The position numbers were made by a program, and so were the translations under genes. From assembly GCF_018588885.1 (NCBI RefSeq), contig NZ_JAFFIW010000026.1, forward strand, positions 1 through 64,000: a stretch of DNA of 64,000 nucleotides. The letters are read 5' to 3'. Below, one piece after another: positions 17,756 to 28,437 of this stretch. Each line of letters starts with the position of its first letter. Within the stretch, counting starts at the first letter, position 1. The DNA comes from Mesorhizobium sp. dw_380 (lineage in GTDB: Bacteria > Pseudomonadota > Alphaproteobacteria > Rhizobiales > Rhizobiaceae). The notes beneath the pieces were generated by a model that searched no databases, was not told the origin of the DNA, and saw nothing but the letters and a program-made list of their open reading frames with translations.

Positions 17756-17767
17756 AGGCTATCAACC

Positions 17768-17983
17768 TTATGGTGCTGGCGTCGGCGGCACGCAAGCGAC
17801 TGGGGTGTTGGCACCAAGCACGGTGCAAAGGTTTGCCCATGTTCCCGAAATCCATCCCGCGACCACGACGATAGTCGCGATCGTGGCAGCAGCAATCAGG
17901 CCGAGTAGGATCGTATATTCGACCATGGCAGCGCCGTTTTCGTCGTCGCGGAACTGCCGGGTCATCGTCATGAGCTTCTTCAT
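17768..17983 (-). CDS. Flp major pilin
   Basis: A 71-residue Flp/PilA-type prepilin. ATG 17983 is chosen over a longer frame to 18052 because GGGAG lies 8 nt upstream and it gives a normal leader. Prepilin peptidase should cut after Gly17 (ENG/AAMVEY); Glu22 and Tyr23 are the conserved Glu-Tyr pair of Flp pilins. Residues 18-45 form the hydrophobic assembly helix. The C-terminus has two cysteines (NLCTVLG and VACVPP) and a Pro-rich end. It is the first gene of the minus tad arm, 120 bp downstream of a perfect CtrA-type box. Confidence 0.93.
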   Translation of the reverse strand: MKKLMTMTRQFRDDENGAAMVEYTILLGLIAAATIATIVVVAGWISGTWANLCTVLGANTPVACVPPTPAP

Positions 17984-18527
17984 GTCAATTTCTCCCTTTG
18001 GAGGTTGGAACCCGACGAGACAGAGCCAAGGATGAACTCCATACCCAAGCATCCCCCGTCATCTCGATCCTAGGGCTCGGGAAAATGCAGAGTCAAACCG
18101 GATTAACAGTTCCTTAACTTTCCAATACATGATCTTTCGAGTTGCGGCAGTATTCAAATTTCAGCAAGAGCTTGATTCGGCTAATTTTTCAAGCGCCCTT
18201 AACCATTCGTTCACAATTCTCTCGCGAGCGCTGTATAGCAAAGGCTAAATTAGCTATAACGCATATTCCTTTATATCTAAGGGGTTACGATCTAGTTTGG
18301 GAGAGGTGCATATGCCGAGGAGCACGCTGGCCGCTCGGGATTCTCAATAGCAAAGAGATCTCCAACGTTTGGATGGCATTACCCCCAGAATAAAAACGAT
18401 ATTTTCCGGGCGCCGCTTCTTAACTATGTTGAAAGTATCAGCGTCGGCTGAGCGCCCTGGCGCTTGTGCCTCGTGTGGTTAACGTTTAGTTTCCACTAAT
18501 ATGCGTCTAAGGGGAGCATAGGGGATT
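17984..18527. other. Divergent promoter region of the tad locus
   Basis: This AT-rich 544-bp gap separates the pilin operon (minus) and the cpaF operon (plus), so it must hold both promoters. It contains one perfect TTAA-N7-TTAAC box and two one-mismatch versions at 18199-18213 and 18479-18493, the last only 35 bp before cpaF. Reading frames in it lack coding character. No RNA gene is seen. Confidence 0.6.
18103..18118. promoter_or_regulatory. CtrA-type binding site (TTAA-N7-TTAAC)
   Basis: TTAACAGTTCCTTAAC fits the full CtrA consensus TTAA-N7-TTAAC exactly. It lies 120 bp upstream of the pilin start. In Caulobacter, CtrA activates pilA and ties pilus production to the cell cycle, so the same control is plausible here. 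The motif is short and can occur by chance, but such boxes should be rare in GC-rich DNA and this one is in the expected place. Confidence 0.6.
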
Positions 18528-19912
<1,385 letters not shown>

Positions 19913-19913
<1 letters not shown>

Positions 19914-20884
19914 TGCCGACAGGCCAGGCGCTGCTTTACTTCATCTACGTGGTCGCTGCGGCCTCAGTCATACTTGCTGGCGAAGCGTTCTATCTTTCGC
20001 TATCCGGTCGCCGGTCTCGGGCCGCGGCGGTTAACCTTCGGCTCCGTCGCCTTGGCGATGCGGCCCCGGCGGAACAGACCTTGCAGGGTTTGTTACGAGA
20101 ACGCGGCCTAACTGATTCAGGAGACTTTATCTCCGGTTTTATCTGGTTGAACAGACTTTATACCCAATCCGGCATCACCGGAAATCCCCTGACTTTCGCG
20201 GTGTGGTTCCTTCTCGCCGGTTTGGCGCTGGCGTTGCTTCTTTGGTTTCTGATCGGTCTTTCGACGCTGGCTGCGCTCCTCGTCTTCCTAACAGTGGGCT
20301 TTGTCCTGCCGCTTCTCGTCCTGCGTCGTGCCGGCAAAAAGCGAATCCTGAAATTCGCCAGGCAGTTGCCCGACGCGCTTGACATGATCGTCCGTTCTCT
20401 CCGCGCAGGTCACCCTGCCACCGTCGCGATCGGCCTCGTCGGTCGCGAAATGGCTGATCCGCTCGGCACGGAGTTCGGCATCGTCGCCGACGAGATCACT
20501 TTCGGCCTCAGTATAGAGCAGGCGGTGCGAAAATTGTCGGAGCGGGTCGGCTTCGAGGGTTTGCACCTGCTGTCAGTCTCGCTTTCGATCCAGAGCAAGA
20601 CGGGCGGCAATCTCACCGAGATTCTCGCGAACCTCTCGTCCGTGTTGCGCGAAAGGCAGAAATTGGGATTAAAGATCAGGGCGCTTTCGGCCGAGGGACG
20701 CGTGTCCGCCTGGATCATCTCGGTCTTTCCTGTCGTCATGTTTCTGATTCTGATGCTCATCTCGCCCTCCTATTATGGCAAGGTCTGGGGCAGCCCGTTG
20801 ATCCTGCCGACGTTCCTGACGTTCGGGCTCTGGGCGCTGCTCGGCGACTACATCATGTATCGCATGGTCGCGTTCGATTTCTAG
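19913..20884 (+). CDS. tadB: Flp pilus inner-membrane platform protein TadB
   Basis: A 323-residue T2SSF-type membrane protein. ATG 19913 shares its A with the cpaF stop (TGATG), which indicates coupling. Membrane segments lie near residues 6-25, 100-140 and at the C-terminus. The central cytoplasmic T2SSF domain has RILKFARQLPDALDMIVRSL, RAGHPATVAI and SIQSKTGGNLTEILANLS. With TadC it forms the platform on which CpaF works. Confidence 0.93.
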
Positions 20885-20893
20885 GAGCGAGGA

Positions 20894-21850
20894 ATGAGCT
20901 TGCTTTCGAACACCAACGACTTGATCTTTCTGGTCTCGCTCGCTGTCTTCGTGGCGGCGGCGGCAATGTTTCTGTTCGCCGCGCTGGTATTCCTGCCCGC
21001 GATTCAGACGCGAAGGCTGGTGACGGATAGTCTCGTCGGCGACGGGCTTGTGGATCGCCGCTCGATCCTGGGACGGGACCATCTCGCCAGGGCATCGGCG
21101 CAAAAGCCAATCGAAGCCTACTTCAAGTCGATGGAGAAGGAGCGCAACGAGCCTGACGCCCTCGAGGCCAAGCTCTTTCGCGCCGGGTTCTATCACGCGA
21201 GCGCACCCCTTATCTACACGCTTTGCCGGCTGGGCGCCGTCGCCATGGGCTTTCTGGTTATGTACGCCCTCCTGTCGAGACTGTTGCCGCCGCGGTTGCC
21301 AAGCTTCCTGGCTTTCGGTGGTGCGGGCCTGATCGGCCTCGGCTGCATCGTCATCCCGAGCATCATGCTCGACCGCTTCGAGAACGCTCAGAAGCAGGTC
21401 TATCGTCGCGCCTTCCCCGATTTCATGGACATGATGATCACCTGTGCCGATGCCGGCATGAGCCTTGAGGCAGCAGTCGAGCGGGTGAGCCAGGAATTGG
21501 CCGGCACGCATAAATGGCTCGGCATTCAACTCTCGATCATGAATTTGCAGCTTCGCGCCGGCAAGCCGCTGCGCGAAGCGCTGCGCGAGCTTGCCGACCG
21601 CATCGGACTGGACGAAGCCAAGGCATTGGCAGTGCTGTTCAGGCAATCGGAAGAACTCGGCACCAGCCTGACCGATGCCCTGCGTGTTTATAGCGCCGAG
21701 ATGCGCGGCCAGCGGATTCTGCTGGCGGAAGAGCGCGCCAATGCGTTGCCCGTCAAGATGATGATTCCACTCGGGCTCTGCATCTTCCCAGTGGTAATGA
21801 TGGTGATCATGCTGCCGGTGATTATCCGCATGAAGGGCATTTTCTTCTGA
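20894..21850 (+). CDS. tadC: Flp pilus inner-membrane platform protein TadC
   Basis: A 318-residue T2SSF-domain protein, paralogue of TadB and partner in the platform. The start at 20894 has GGAGCGAGGA upstream, 9 bp after tadB. It has membrane segments at about 15-38, 105-125, 132-155 and at the C-terminus (MMIPLGLCIFPVVMMVIMLP). The T2SSF core contains RAFPDFMDMMITCADAGMSL, AGKPLREALRELADRIGLDE and FRQSEELGTSLTDALRVYSA. Confidence 0.93.
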   Translation: MSLLSNTNDLIFLVSLAVFVAAAAMFLFAALVFLPAIQTRRLVTDSLVGDGLVDRRSILGRDHLARASAQKPIEAYFKSMEKERNEPDALEAKLFRAGFYHASAPLIYTLCRLGAVAMGFLVMYALLSRLLPPRLPSFLAFGGAGLIGLGCIVIPSIMLDRFENAQKQVYRRAFPDFMDMMITCADAGMSLEAAVERVSQELAGTHKWLGIQLSIMNLQLRAGKPLREALRELADRIGLDEAKALAVLFRQSEELGTSLTDALRVYSAEMRGQRILLAEERANALPVKMMIPLGLCIFPVVMMVIMLPVIIRMKGIFF

Positions 21851-21901
21851 ATCGGTGTATGCTTTGATTCTTAAATTGAGTCAGAGGCTCTTGGGGGTAA
21901 A

Positions 21902-22456
21902 ATGAAAAGGCCAATGCGCCTCGCAATTGCAGTCGGTCTGACGATCGCAATTCTTACCGGCTGCCAGACAAATGGCGGGGATACCACAAGTGGCGTCGTG
22001 CGCACCAACGAGCCGTCGAAAGGCGACGTCACGTCGTTTGGAGATGCCTTTGATGGGCTGAAGACGGTCAGCAACGTCGAATATTACGCTTCGGACCAAG
22101 CCGTCGCCGAAGCCAAGAACCAGTTCCGCGCGGAAAACTATGGCAATGCCGGCGCGCTGTTCTTCAAGGCGACGCAGCTTGCTCCCAATGACGGTGGCGC
22201 CTGGATGGGTCTGGCCGCGTCCTGCGACCGCATCCACCGCTTCGATCTCGCCGACCGGGCGTATGGCCGAGCCTTCAAGCTGGTCGGCGCATCGCCCGAA
22301 TATTACAACAATGTCGGCTATTCCTACCTGCTGCGCGGCAAGCTGCAGGACGCACGCGCGAATTTCCTCAAAGCCTATGAGCTCGCGCCCAACGATCCGA
22401 CCGTGGCCAACAATCTGAAGCTACTGTCGTCGAGCGTGCAAAATATCGAGCGGTAG
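21902..22456 (+). CDS. tadD: TPR lipoprotein TadD
   Basis: A 184-residue lipoprotein with a lipobox ending LTGCQT (cysteine at about residue 21). Two or three tetratricopeptide repeats lie at residues about 60-175 (AEAKNQFRAENYGNAGALFF, then NNVGYSYLLRGKLQDARANF). TadD acts as a pilotin-like factor for the secretin in Tad systems. GGGGG precedes the start. It lies between tadC and cpaA. Confidence 0.88.
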   Translation: MKRPMRLAIAVGLTIAILTGCQTNGGDTTSGVVRTNEPSKGDVTSFGDAFDGLKTVSNVEYYASDQAVAEAKNQFRAENYGNAGALFFKATQLAPNDGGAWMGLAASCDRIHRFDLADRAYGRAFKLVGASPEYYNNVGYSYLLRGKLQDARANFLKAYELAPNDPTVANNLKLLSSSVQNIER

Positions 22457-22465
22457 GGAGTCCGC

Positions 22466-23005
22466 ATGCTGCTCACCGCTTCGCTCCTGTTCAAAGCCTT
22501 CGCCATTTTGCTCCTTGCAAGGATCGCCTGGACGGATTTCACCACCCAGAAGATCACCAATCGCGACGTGCTTCTCCTGCTCTGCCTGGGACTAGGCGCG
22601 CTGCAGTTCCACTCCCTACAGACCGGTTCGTGGCTGGAGATGGGCATCAGTGCGCTTGGCGGCGTTATCCTGTTCATCGCACTGTTTCCATTCTGGCTCT
22701 TGCGTAAAATTGGAGCCGGCGATGTGAAGCTATTGAGCGTTACGCCCTTTCTGATCGGCGGAAGCAACCTTGCCGTCTTTTCCGTGTTGATGCTCGTCTT
22801 CACATTCGCCACTGCCGCCGTGGTCAAGAATCCGTTTTTGCTGCCGGCCGGCGTGTTTCGCCACTACGTGCAGCATATGGATCGCAAAGGCATCGTGCCA
22901 TTTGGCGTGCCAATATCGGCGGCTGCGATCTGTGCAACGGCTTTGCAGATGTATCACGCACTGGTGGTCGCAACCAGTTCCGGAATCCTGAACCAGCTTA
23001 ACTGA
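22466..23005 (+). CDS. cpaA: Prepilin peptidase CpaA/TadV (A24 family)
   Basis: A 179-residue polytopic aspartic protease that cleaves the Flp prepilin and the pseudopilins. Both catalytic aspartates are visible: Asp24 (RIAWTDFTTQKI) and Asp86 in the GxGD motif (KIGAGDVKLL). About six membrane segments are present and there is no N-methylase domain, as usual for the short CpaA type. GGAG lies 7 nt before the start. It is the last gene of the plus tad arm. Confidence 0.92.
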   Translation: MLLTASLLFKAFAILLLARIAWTDFTTQKITNRDVLLLLCLGLGALQFHSLQTGSWLEMGISALGGVILFIALFPFWLLRKIGAGDVKLLSVTPFLIGGSNLAVFSVLMLVFTFATAAVVKNPFLLPAGVFRHYVQHMDRKGIVPFGVPISAAAICATALQMYHALVVATSSGILNQLN

Positions 23006-23090
23006 AGCTCGGCTCCATTGCACGAAGTACGGACATGGGAGCCGGCAAAACCTCGGTTGAATACAGTAGCCGTGCCGAACGGGTATCCCT

Positions 23091-23294
23091 TCAAGCGCGT
23101 AGTCGGACACCCGCTGTTTTGATCCATAATTCGAAACGCTGGCGCCTTAGCTCATAGACCGGCACCATCACCGGTTGCTCGATCGCTACCGGTTTTGGAG
23201 AAGAATACACCGTTACGGTCTTTTCCATTGCCCACCATGCCAAAAGGACGGCAACGACAATCCATCCGATTTGATCAGAAGATATTCGTTCCAA
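23091..23294 (-). CDS. Possible small single-pass membrane protein
   Basis: A 67-residue frame with a TTG start at 23294 and AAGG 8 nt upstream. Residues about 8-22 form a hydrophobic, Trp-rich segment (IGWIVVAVLLAWWAM), followed by a soluble tail with basic residues. It is not a shadow of another gene. The strong membrane segment and ribosome site favour a real gene, but no family is recognised. Confidence 0.4.
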   Translation of the reverse strand: MERISSDQIGWIVVAVLLAWWAMEKTVTVYSSPKPVAIEQPVMVPVYELRRQRFELWIKTAGVRLRA

Positions 23295-23512
23295 TTTGGC
23301 ACCTTCCCGGGTAGAGCGGAATCAATCGTGACCTAATATGATTAGCAAAGCATGAATGTACTCGCGCCGGTCTGACATCCGTTTTGAAGTACCCTGGTCA
23401 GTTCAAACTTTTCGCAGCTGCTGGCTCGACCGCTTGCCGTTCCCAAGCCGAACTTGGATAATAGCTACGACAAGCGCCAACGGCTAAATAAACCAGCACA
23501 AGGGAGGGCAGC

Positions 23513-24655
23513 ATGGCACTTCACCTTTCAGCAGATGCCCCGGCTTCACTTGCGGTCGCCCCGCAAAAATATCTCTTTGGCCCGTTCATCGACTTTTTCA
23601 TGCTTGGCGGGAGCGCGCTTGTCATCTTGCCGGTCCTTTATTTCGTGCCGCTGAGGTACGAAGCTGCCCTGACGCTGACGATGTTCCTGTTCTCCCATCT
23701 CATCAACCAGCCGCATTTCGGTCATTCCTACCAGATCTTCTATCGCAACTTCGCGCGCAAGGTGCGTGGCGACGGCTACAGCCGGAGCCTGCAGGTCCGC
23801 TACATCCTGGCGGGCATTGTCGTGCCGCTCGCCATGATTGTCTTCTTTGCCTTCGGCTCGCTGACGGGGAACGCCCGGCTGCTGGGCTATGCCACCAACG
23901 CGATGGGCTTTTTCGTCGGCTGGCACTACGTCAAGCAGGGCTATGGCATGCTGATGGTGGATGCCGTGCTGAAGCGCAAATTCTTCAGCGACCAGGACAA
24001 GAAGGTGTTGCTGTTCAACGGCTACGCGGTGTGGCTGTTCGCCTGGCTGCAGACGAACGTGGTGATCACCGAAAGGCAGTACTGGGGCCTGGACTACTAC
24101 ACCTTCACCGTCCCGCCATGGGTCATCAGCATCGCAGTGTCGATCGCCGCAGCCTCCTCGGCCGCCACCGCGGTGATGTTCATCAATCGCTGGCGCAAGC
24201 ATGGCGGGGCGCTGCCCTATAACGGCGTCGTCGCTTACGTCGTGTCCCTCTATGCCTGGATCCTGTTTGTGAGACTAAACCCGCTCTGGCTGCTCGTGGT
24301 GCCGGCGCTCCACTCGTTGCAATATCTGGCGGTGGTCTGGCGCTACCAGACCAATGTCGAGCGCGATCGCGCGGACGCCGTCGAGAAGCCGGGACTGAAG
24401 GTCCTGTCCATTGTTGGACCGCGATACAGGCTGCGCGTGCTGGCCTTCATCGTCGCCGGCGCAATTCTCGGAGCGCTCGGTTTCTGGCTGGTGCCGCTGG
24501 CGCTGACGGCCCTGGTGCCCTACGACAAACAGGTGCTCGGCTCGTCGCTTTTCCTCTTCATCGCGTGGATATTCATCAACGTGCACCACTATTTCCTGGA
24601 CAATGTGATGTGGCGGCGCGGCAACCCGGAAGTCTCGAAATATCTGTTCCGCTGA
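23513..24655 (+). CDS. Histidine-rich polytopic membrane protein, unknown function
   Basis: A 380-residue protein with about eight or nine membrane segments. Conserved-looking His/Tyr motifs lie at the membrane edges: HLINQPHFGHSYQIF, VGWHYVKQGYGML, ALHSLQYLAVVWRYQ and the C-terminal NVHHYFLDNVMWR. Such spaced histidines recall membrane di-iron or heme-binding enzymes, but I cannot place the protein in a named family. The start has GGGAGG upstream. The multicopper oxidase gene follows after 109 bp on the same strand, with a small hairpin between, so a metal- or redox-linked role is possible but unproven. Confidence 0.7.
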   Translation: MALHLSADAPASLAVAPQKYLFGPFIDFFMLGGSALVILPVLYFVPLRYEAALTLTMFLFSHLINQPHFGHSYQIFYRNFARKVRGDGYSRSLQVRYILAGIVVPLAMIVFFAFGSLTGNARLLGYATNAMGFFVGWHYVKQGYGMLMVDAVLKRKFFSDQDKKVLLFNGYAVWLFAWLQTNVVITERQYWGLDYYTFTVPPWVISIAVSIAAASSAATAVMFINRWRKHGGALPYNGVVAYVVSLYAWILFVRLNPLWLLVVPALHSLQYLAVVWRYQTNVERDRADAVEKPGLKVLSIVGPRYRLRVLAFIVAGAILGALGFWLVPLALTALVPYDKQVLGSSLFLFIAWIFINVHHYFLDNVMWRRGNPEVSKYLFR

Positions 24656-24764
24656 AGCGATCCCCGGAGTTCATTCCGGGCGGCGCCCATTTGCGCTGCG
24701 GGCTCGTCTGTGATCCAAGGCCGCGATAAATGCTGGGCACTCGTCTTGGCAGTTGGAGCGCTGA

Positions 24765-26159
24765 ATGACCGTATTCACACGCCGCGGGCTTTTGAAAACG
24801 GCCGCGATCGCCGGCATTGGCGGAGTTGGGATCCCGGTCATCGGCCGGCTCGGCAGCTGGGCAGCCGCCAGTCCTGAGCCGGTGGTGCTGCAGACGGCAA
24901 AAATCCAGGCCAGGCTGATGGATGTCGGCCCGACCCGGGACGTGCTGACCTATGGCAACGCCGGTATGCCGCCGGTCATCAGGATGAAGAAGGGCGAGCC
25001 CTTCGCGGCGCGCCTGATCAACGCCATCGACGATCCGACGACAATCCACTGGCACGGCATTCGCCTGCCGAACAAGATGGATGGCGTGCCCTTCCTGGTC
25101 CAGCCCTATGTCTACACCGGCGATCATTTCGACTATGCCTTCACCCCGCCCGACGCCGGCACCTTCTGGTATCACCCGCATTGCAACACGCTGGAGCAGA
25201 TGGGCCACGGCCTGACCGGCGTGATCGTGGTTGAAAACCCGAACGATCCGAAATTCGATACCGAAATCGTCCTCAATCTGCGCGACTGGCGCCTTGGCGA
25301 TGACGGCCAGTTCATCGACCAGTTCCGGCCGCGCGATGCCGCCAAGACCGGCACCTATGGCACGGTGCGCACGGCCAACTGGCTTGACCAGCCGCAATAT
25401 GACGCGCCGGCCGGGGGGCTGGTGCGGCTGCGCGTTGCCATCACCGACGTCACCCGCATCTACGCCTTTCGCGTCGACGGCGCCGAGGCGACCGTGATGG
25501 CGCTGGACGGCAATCCGGTGCCGCGGCGTTTCGTCCCCGATACCTTGCTGCTTGGACCGGGACAGCGCATGGAACTCGCCATCCGCATGCCCGATGACGA
25601 GGGCGCGGTGGTGAGCTTGCGCGACGTCAGGGGCACCAAGCCCAAGGTGCTCACGACCTTGCGCGCGGTCGGCAGCACGCTGAAGCGCGATGTTCGTGAT
25701 GTTGCGCCGCTGGAGATCAATCCGGTGGCGGAAGTCGATCTCACCACCGCCCAGCATATTCCGCTGGCACTCAGCGCCACCGCGGAGAACATTCCGAGCG
25801 ACGGCATCTGCGGTTCACTCGGCTACAGTTTCTGGGCGATCAACAAGGTGCCGTGGCCGGGTGATACGCCGGATCCGACCGCGCCGCTGGCTGAACTGAA
25901 GCTCGGCAAGGGCTATGTCATCGACATGGAGAATTTGACGCCGCAATCGCATCCGATGCATCTGCACGGCATGAGCTTCAAGGTGCTGTCGTCCTCGACG
26001 CGCCAGGTTGAGCCGCTGATTTCCGACACCTATCTCATCCAGCCCAATGAGAAGGTGAGCCTCGGCTTCGTCGCCGACAATCCCGGCGACTGGCTGCTGC
26101 ACTGCCACATTATCGAGCACCAGAAATCGGGCATGACGAGCTACATCAGAGTGGTGTGA
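24765..26159 (+). CDS. Multicopper oxidase, Tat-exported
   Basis: A 464-residue three-domain multicopper oxidase. The N-terminus carries a twin-arginine signal (FTRRGLLKTAAIAG). All copper ligand motifs are visible: HWHG and WYHPHC in domain 1, HPMHLHG and the HCHIIEHQKSGM cluster in domain 3. The cysteine of HCH binds type 1 copper, with Met as axial ligand. There is no Met-rich insertion like that of CueO, so copper efflux is not the obvious role. Related enzymes oxidise cuprous ions, phenols or bilirubin; the substrate here cannot be assigned. GGAG precedes the start. Confidence 0.9.
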   Translation: MTVFTRRGLLKTAAIAGIGGVGIPVIGRLGSWAAASPEPVVLQTAKIQARLMDVGPTRDVLTYGNAGMPPVIRMKKGEPFAARLINAIDDPTTIHWHGIRLPNKMDGVPFLVQPYVYTGDHFDYAFTPPDAGTFWYHPHCNTLEQMGHGLTGVIVVENPNDPKFDTEIVLNLRDWRLGDDGQFIDQFRPRDAAKTGTYGTVRTANWLDQPQYDAPAGGLVRLRVAITDVTRIYAFRVDGAEATVMALDGNPVPRRFVPDTLLLGPGQRMELAIRMPDDEGAVVSLRDVRGTKPKVLTTLRAVGSTLKRDVRDVAPLEINPVAEVDLTTAQHIPLALSATAENIPSDGICGSLGYSFWAINKVPWPGDTPDPTAPLAELKLGKGYVIDMENLTPQSHPMHLHGMSFKVLSSSTRQVEPLISDTYLIQPNEKVSLGFVADNPGDWLLHCHIIEHQKSGMTSYIRVV

Positions 26160-26242
26160 AGCCACATCAGGCGGTTTCGTTGGCAAGAGAGGGCGGTTCT
26201 CTGCTATTGCCGCCGCAAATCAAGAACCATGGACATCCCTGC

Positions 26243-27559
26243 ATGACCAATGTCGCCTTGACCGGGCTTGCCCGCGATCTCGCCCGCCGTGCCGCGGACG
26301 GTCGCCCTGTGCGCATCGGCGTCATCGGCTCGGGCGAGATGGGCACCGATCTGGTCACGCAGGGCATGCTGATGCCGGGCATTTCGATCTGCGCCGTTTC
26401 CACGCGGCGCCCGCACACCGCGCGTGAGGCCATCCGCATCGCTTATGGCGATGAAGCGATGGCGGTCGAAGCCGATGCCACGTCGAAAGTCACCGCGGCG
26501 ATCGAGGCCGGAAAGATCGCCGTCACCTCGAACGAGATGCTGGTCACCAACCCACTGATCGACGTCATCATCGACGCCACCGGCAAGCCCGGTGTCGCCG
26601 CCGACTTCGACCTGATGGCGATGGAGCATGGCAAGCATCTGGTGATGATGAATGTCGAGGCCGACGTCACCATCGGCTGCTATCTCAAACAGCAGGCCGA
26701 CCGGCTTGGCGTCGTCTATTCGGTCGGCGCCGGCGACGAGCCGTCGAGCTGCATGGAGCTGATCGAGTTCGCGTCGGCGCTCGGCCTGACCATCGTCTCG
26801 GCCGGGAAGGGCAAGAACAATCCGCTCAACCATGATGCCATGCCCGACGATTATCGCGAGGAAGCGATCCGCCGCAAAATGAACCCGCGCATGCTGGTTG
26901 AGTTTGTCGACGGCTCGAAAACCATGGTCGAGATGTGCGCCATTGCCAACGCCACCGGCCTGGTGCCCGATGTGCCCGGCATGCACGGCCCGAAGGCCGA
27001 TCGCGACGACCTCGCCAAGGTGCTCATCCCACGCGAGGATGGCGGGCTGTTGCTGAAAAAGGGTGTCGTCGACTACACCATCGGCAAGGGTGTCGCGCCC
27101 GGTGTCTTCGTCATCGTCGAGGCGACGCATCCGCGCATCATCGAGCGCATGGACGATTTGCATATCGGCCACGGTCCCTACTACAGCCTGTTCCGGCCCT
27201 ATCATTTGACGTCACTGGAAGTGCCGCTGACCGCGGCCCGCATCATGCTTTTCGGCAAGCCCGACATGGTGCCGCTGCCAAGGCCCGTTGCCGAAGTGTG
27301 TGCCGTCGCCAAGCGCGATCTCGCGGCCGGCGAGATCATCGATGCGATCGGCGAGACCTGCTACCGCTCCTGGACGATGACGGTCGAAGAGGCTCGTGCC
27401 CAGCGCGCCGTGCCGGTCGGCCTGCTCGAGGGCGGCAAGGTGCTGAAACCGGTCAGGAAAGGCGACTTGCTGACCGCCGACAACGCCGCGCCCGACCAGA
27501 CGACGAGGCTGTTCGCCTTGCGCCGGCTGCAGGACGAGATGCTGTATGGAGCGAACTGA
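26243..27559 (+). CDS. NAD(P)-binding dehydrogenase with C-terminal SAF domain (COG4091)
   Basis: A 438-residue protein of the predicted homoserine-dehydrogenase-like group with a C-terminal SAF domain. ATG 26243 is used because it starts just before the Rossmann motif GVIGSGEMG (about residues 31-39); the upstream 29 codons look non-coding. The middle contains IIDATGKPGVAADFDLMAME and VYSVGAGDEPSSCMELIEFA, and the SAF domain spans about residues 350-435. It lacks the ACT domain of true homoserine dehydrogenase. The substrate is unknown; sugar-acid or branched-polyol pathways use relatives. It ends 3 bp from the convergent proC gene. Confidence 0.82.
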   Translation: MTNVALTGLARDLARRAADGRPVRIGVIGSGEMGTDLVTQGMLMPGISICAVSTRRPHTAREAIRIAYGDEAMAVEADATSKVTAAIEAGKIAVTSNEMLVTNPLIDVIIDATGKPGVAADFDLMAMEHGKHLVMMNVEADVTIGCYLKQQADRLGVVYSVGAGDEPSSCMELIEFASALGLTIVSAGKGKNNPLNHDAMPDDYREEAIRRKMNPRMLVEFVDGSKTMVEMCAIANATGLVPDVPGMHGPKADRDDLAKVLIPREDGGLLLKKGVVDYTIGKGVAPGVFVIVEATHPRIIERMDDLHIGHGPYYSLFRPYHLTSLEVPLTAARIMLFGKPDMVPLPRPVAEVCAVAKRDLAAGEIIDAIGETCYRSWTMTVEEARAQRAVPVGLLEGGKVLKPVRKGDLLTADNAAPDQTTRLFALRRLQDEMLYGAN

Positions 27560-27562
27560 AGT

Positions 27563-28378
27563 CTATTTCCCCAGCTCGATCGACCGTAGCCGCGCCGCCT
27601 CGACGGCCTGCGTCAAAAGATTGGTCAGCCGGTCCTCGCCCATCAGCACGCCAAGGGCGGCCGCCGTCGTGCCATTGGGGCTGGTCACCTGCTGACGCAG
27701 CACGCCAGGATCCTCCTGGCTTTCGGCGGCCAGCGAGGCAGCACCATAGACGGTCTGCATGGCGAGCAGTTTGGCGGTCGCCGCCGGCAGGCCGGCCTTT
27801 TCCGCGGCGACGGTCAGCGCTTCGATGAAGTGGAAGATGTAGGCCGGCCCCGATCCCGAGACGGCGGTCACCGCGTCCATCAGCCCCTCGTCGTCGATGG
27901 TAGCCACTTCGCCGCTGGCCGACAGCAGGTCGGCGACGAAGCGCTTGGTATCGTCAGAGACGAGCGGGTTGGAGAACACCACCATCATGCCCTTGCCGAT
28001 CGCCGCGGGCGTGTTCGGCATGCAGCGCACGATCGGCGCGCGGTTACCGAGGATCTCCTCGAACGTAGCGACAGGGGTGCCGGCGGCGATGCTGACGAAG
28101 GTGGTGCGGCCGTCGCCAAAACCCTTGTAGGCGGCGGTGACGTCGCGGATCACCTGCGGCTTCACCGCGATGACGACCAGATCAGGCACGGCATCTGCCG
28201 GGATGCCGCCGGCATCCGAGGCCGTGCCACAGCCGAGCGCGGCCGCGCGCTGGCGCAACTCGGCATTGGGCTCGACCACGAACATCGTCGAAGGTGCGAG
28301 CTTGCCGGATTTCAGCCAGCCCGAGAGCATGGCGTAACCCATATTGCCGCAGCCGGCGAGAACAAGCCTGATCGTCAT
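27563..28378 (-). CDS. proC: Pyrroline-5-carboxylate reductase
   Basis: A 271-residue enzyme for the last step of proline synthesis, NAD(P)H reduction of pyrroline-5-carboxylate. ATG 28378, preceded by GGAGGG, opens directly with the Rossmann strand TIRLVLAGCGNMGYAML. Other family marks are RCMPNTPAAIGKGM, AVSGSGPAYIFHFIEAL and QVTSPNGTTAAAL. A longer frame to 28690 is an extension without coding character. It follows the polysaccharide ligase gene on the same strand after 59 bp. Confidence 0.95.
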   Translation of the reverse strand: MTIRLVLAGCGNMGYAMLSGWLKSGKLAPSTMFVVEPNAELRQRAAALGCGTASDAGGIPADAVPDLVVIAVKPQVIRDVTAAYKGFGDGRTTFVSIAAGTPVATFEEILGNRAPIVRCMPNTPAAIGKGMMVVFSNPLVSDDTKRFVADLLSASGEVATIDDEGLMDAVTAVSGSGPAYIFHFIEALTVAAEKAGLPAATAKLLAMQTVYGAASLAAESQEDPGVLRQQVTSPNGTTAAALGVLMGEDRLTNLLTQAVEAARLRSIELGK

Positions 28379-28437
28379 GGAACCCTCCGAAGGAAGGCTC
28401 TGACATAGACGCTCGCGCTTCGCTGGGGAAGCCCCTG

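Noticed and set aside
18142..18393. 83-residue plus-strand frame in the tad promoter region
   Set aside because: It lies in AT-rich regulatory DNA with no ribosome site and no family match.
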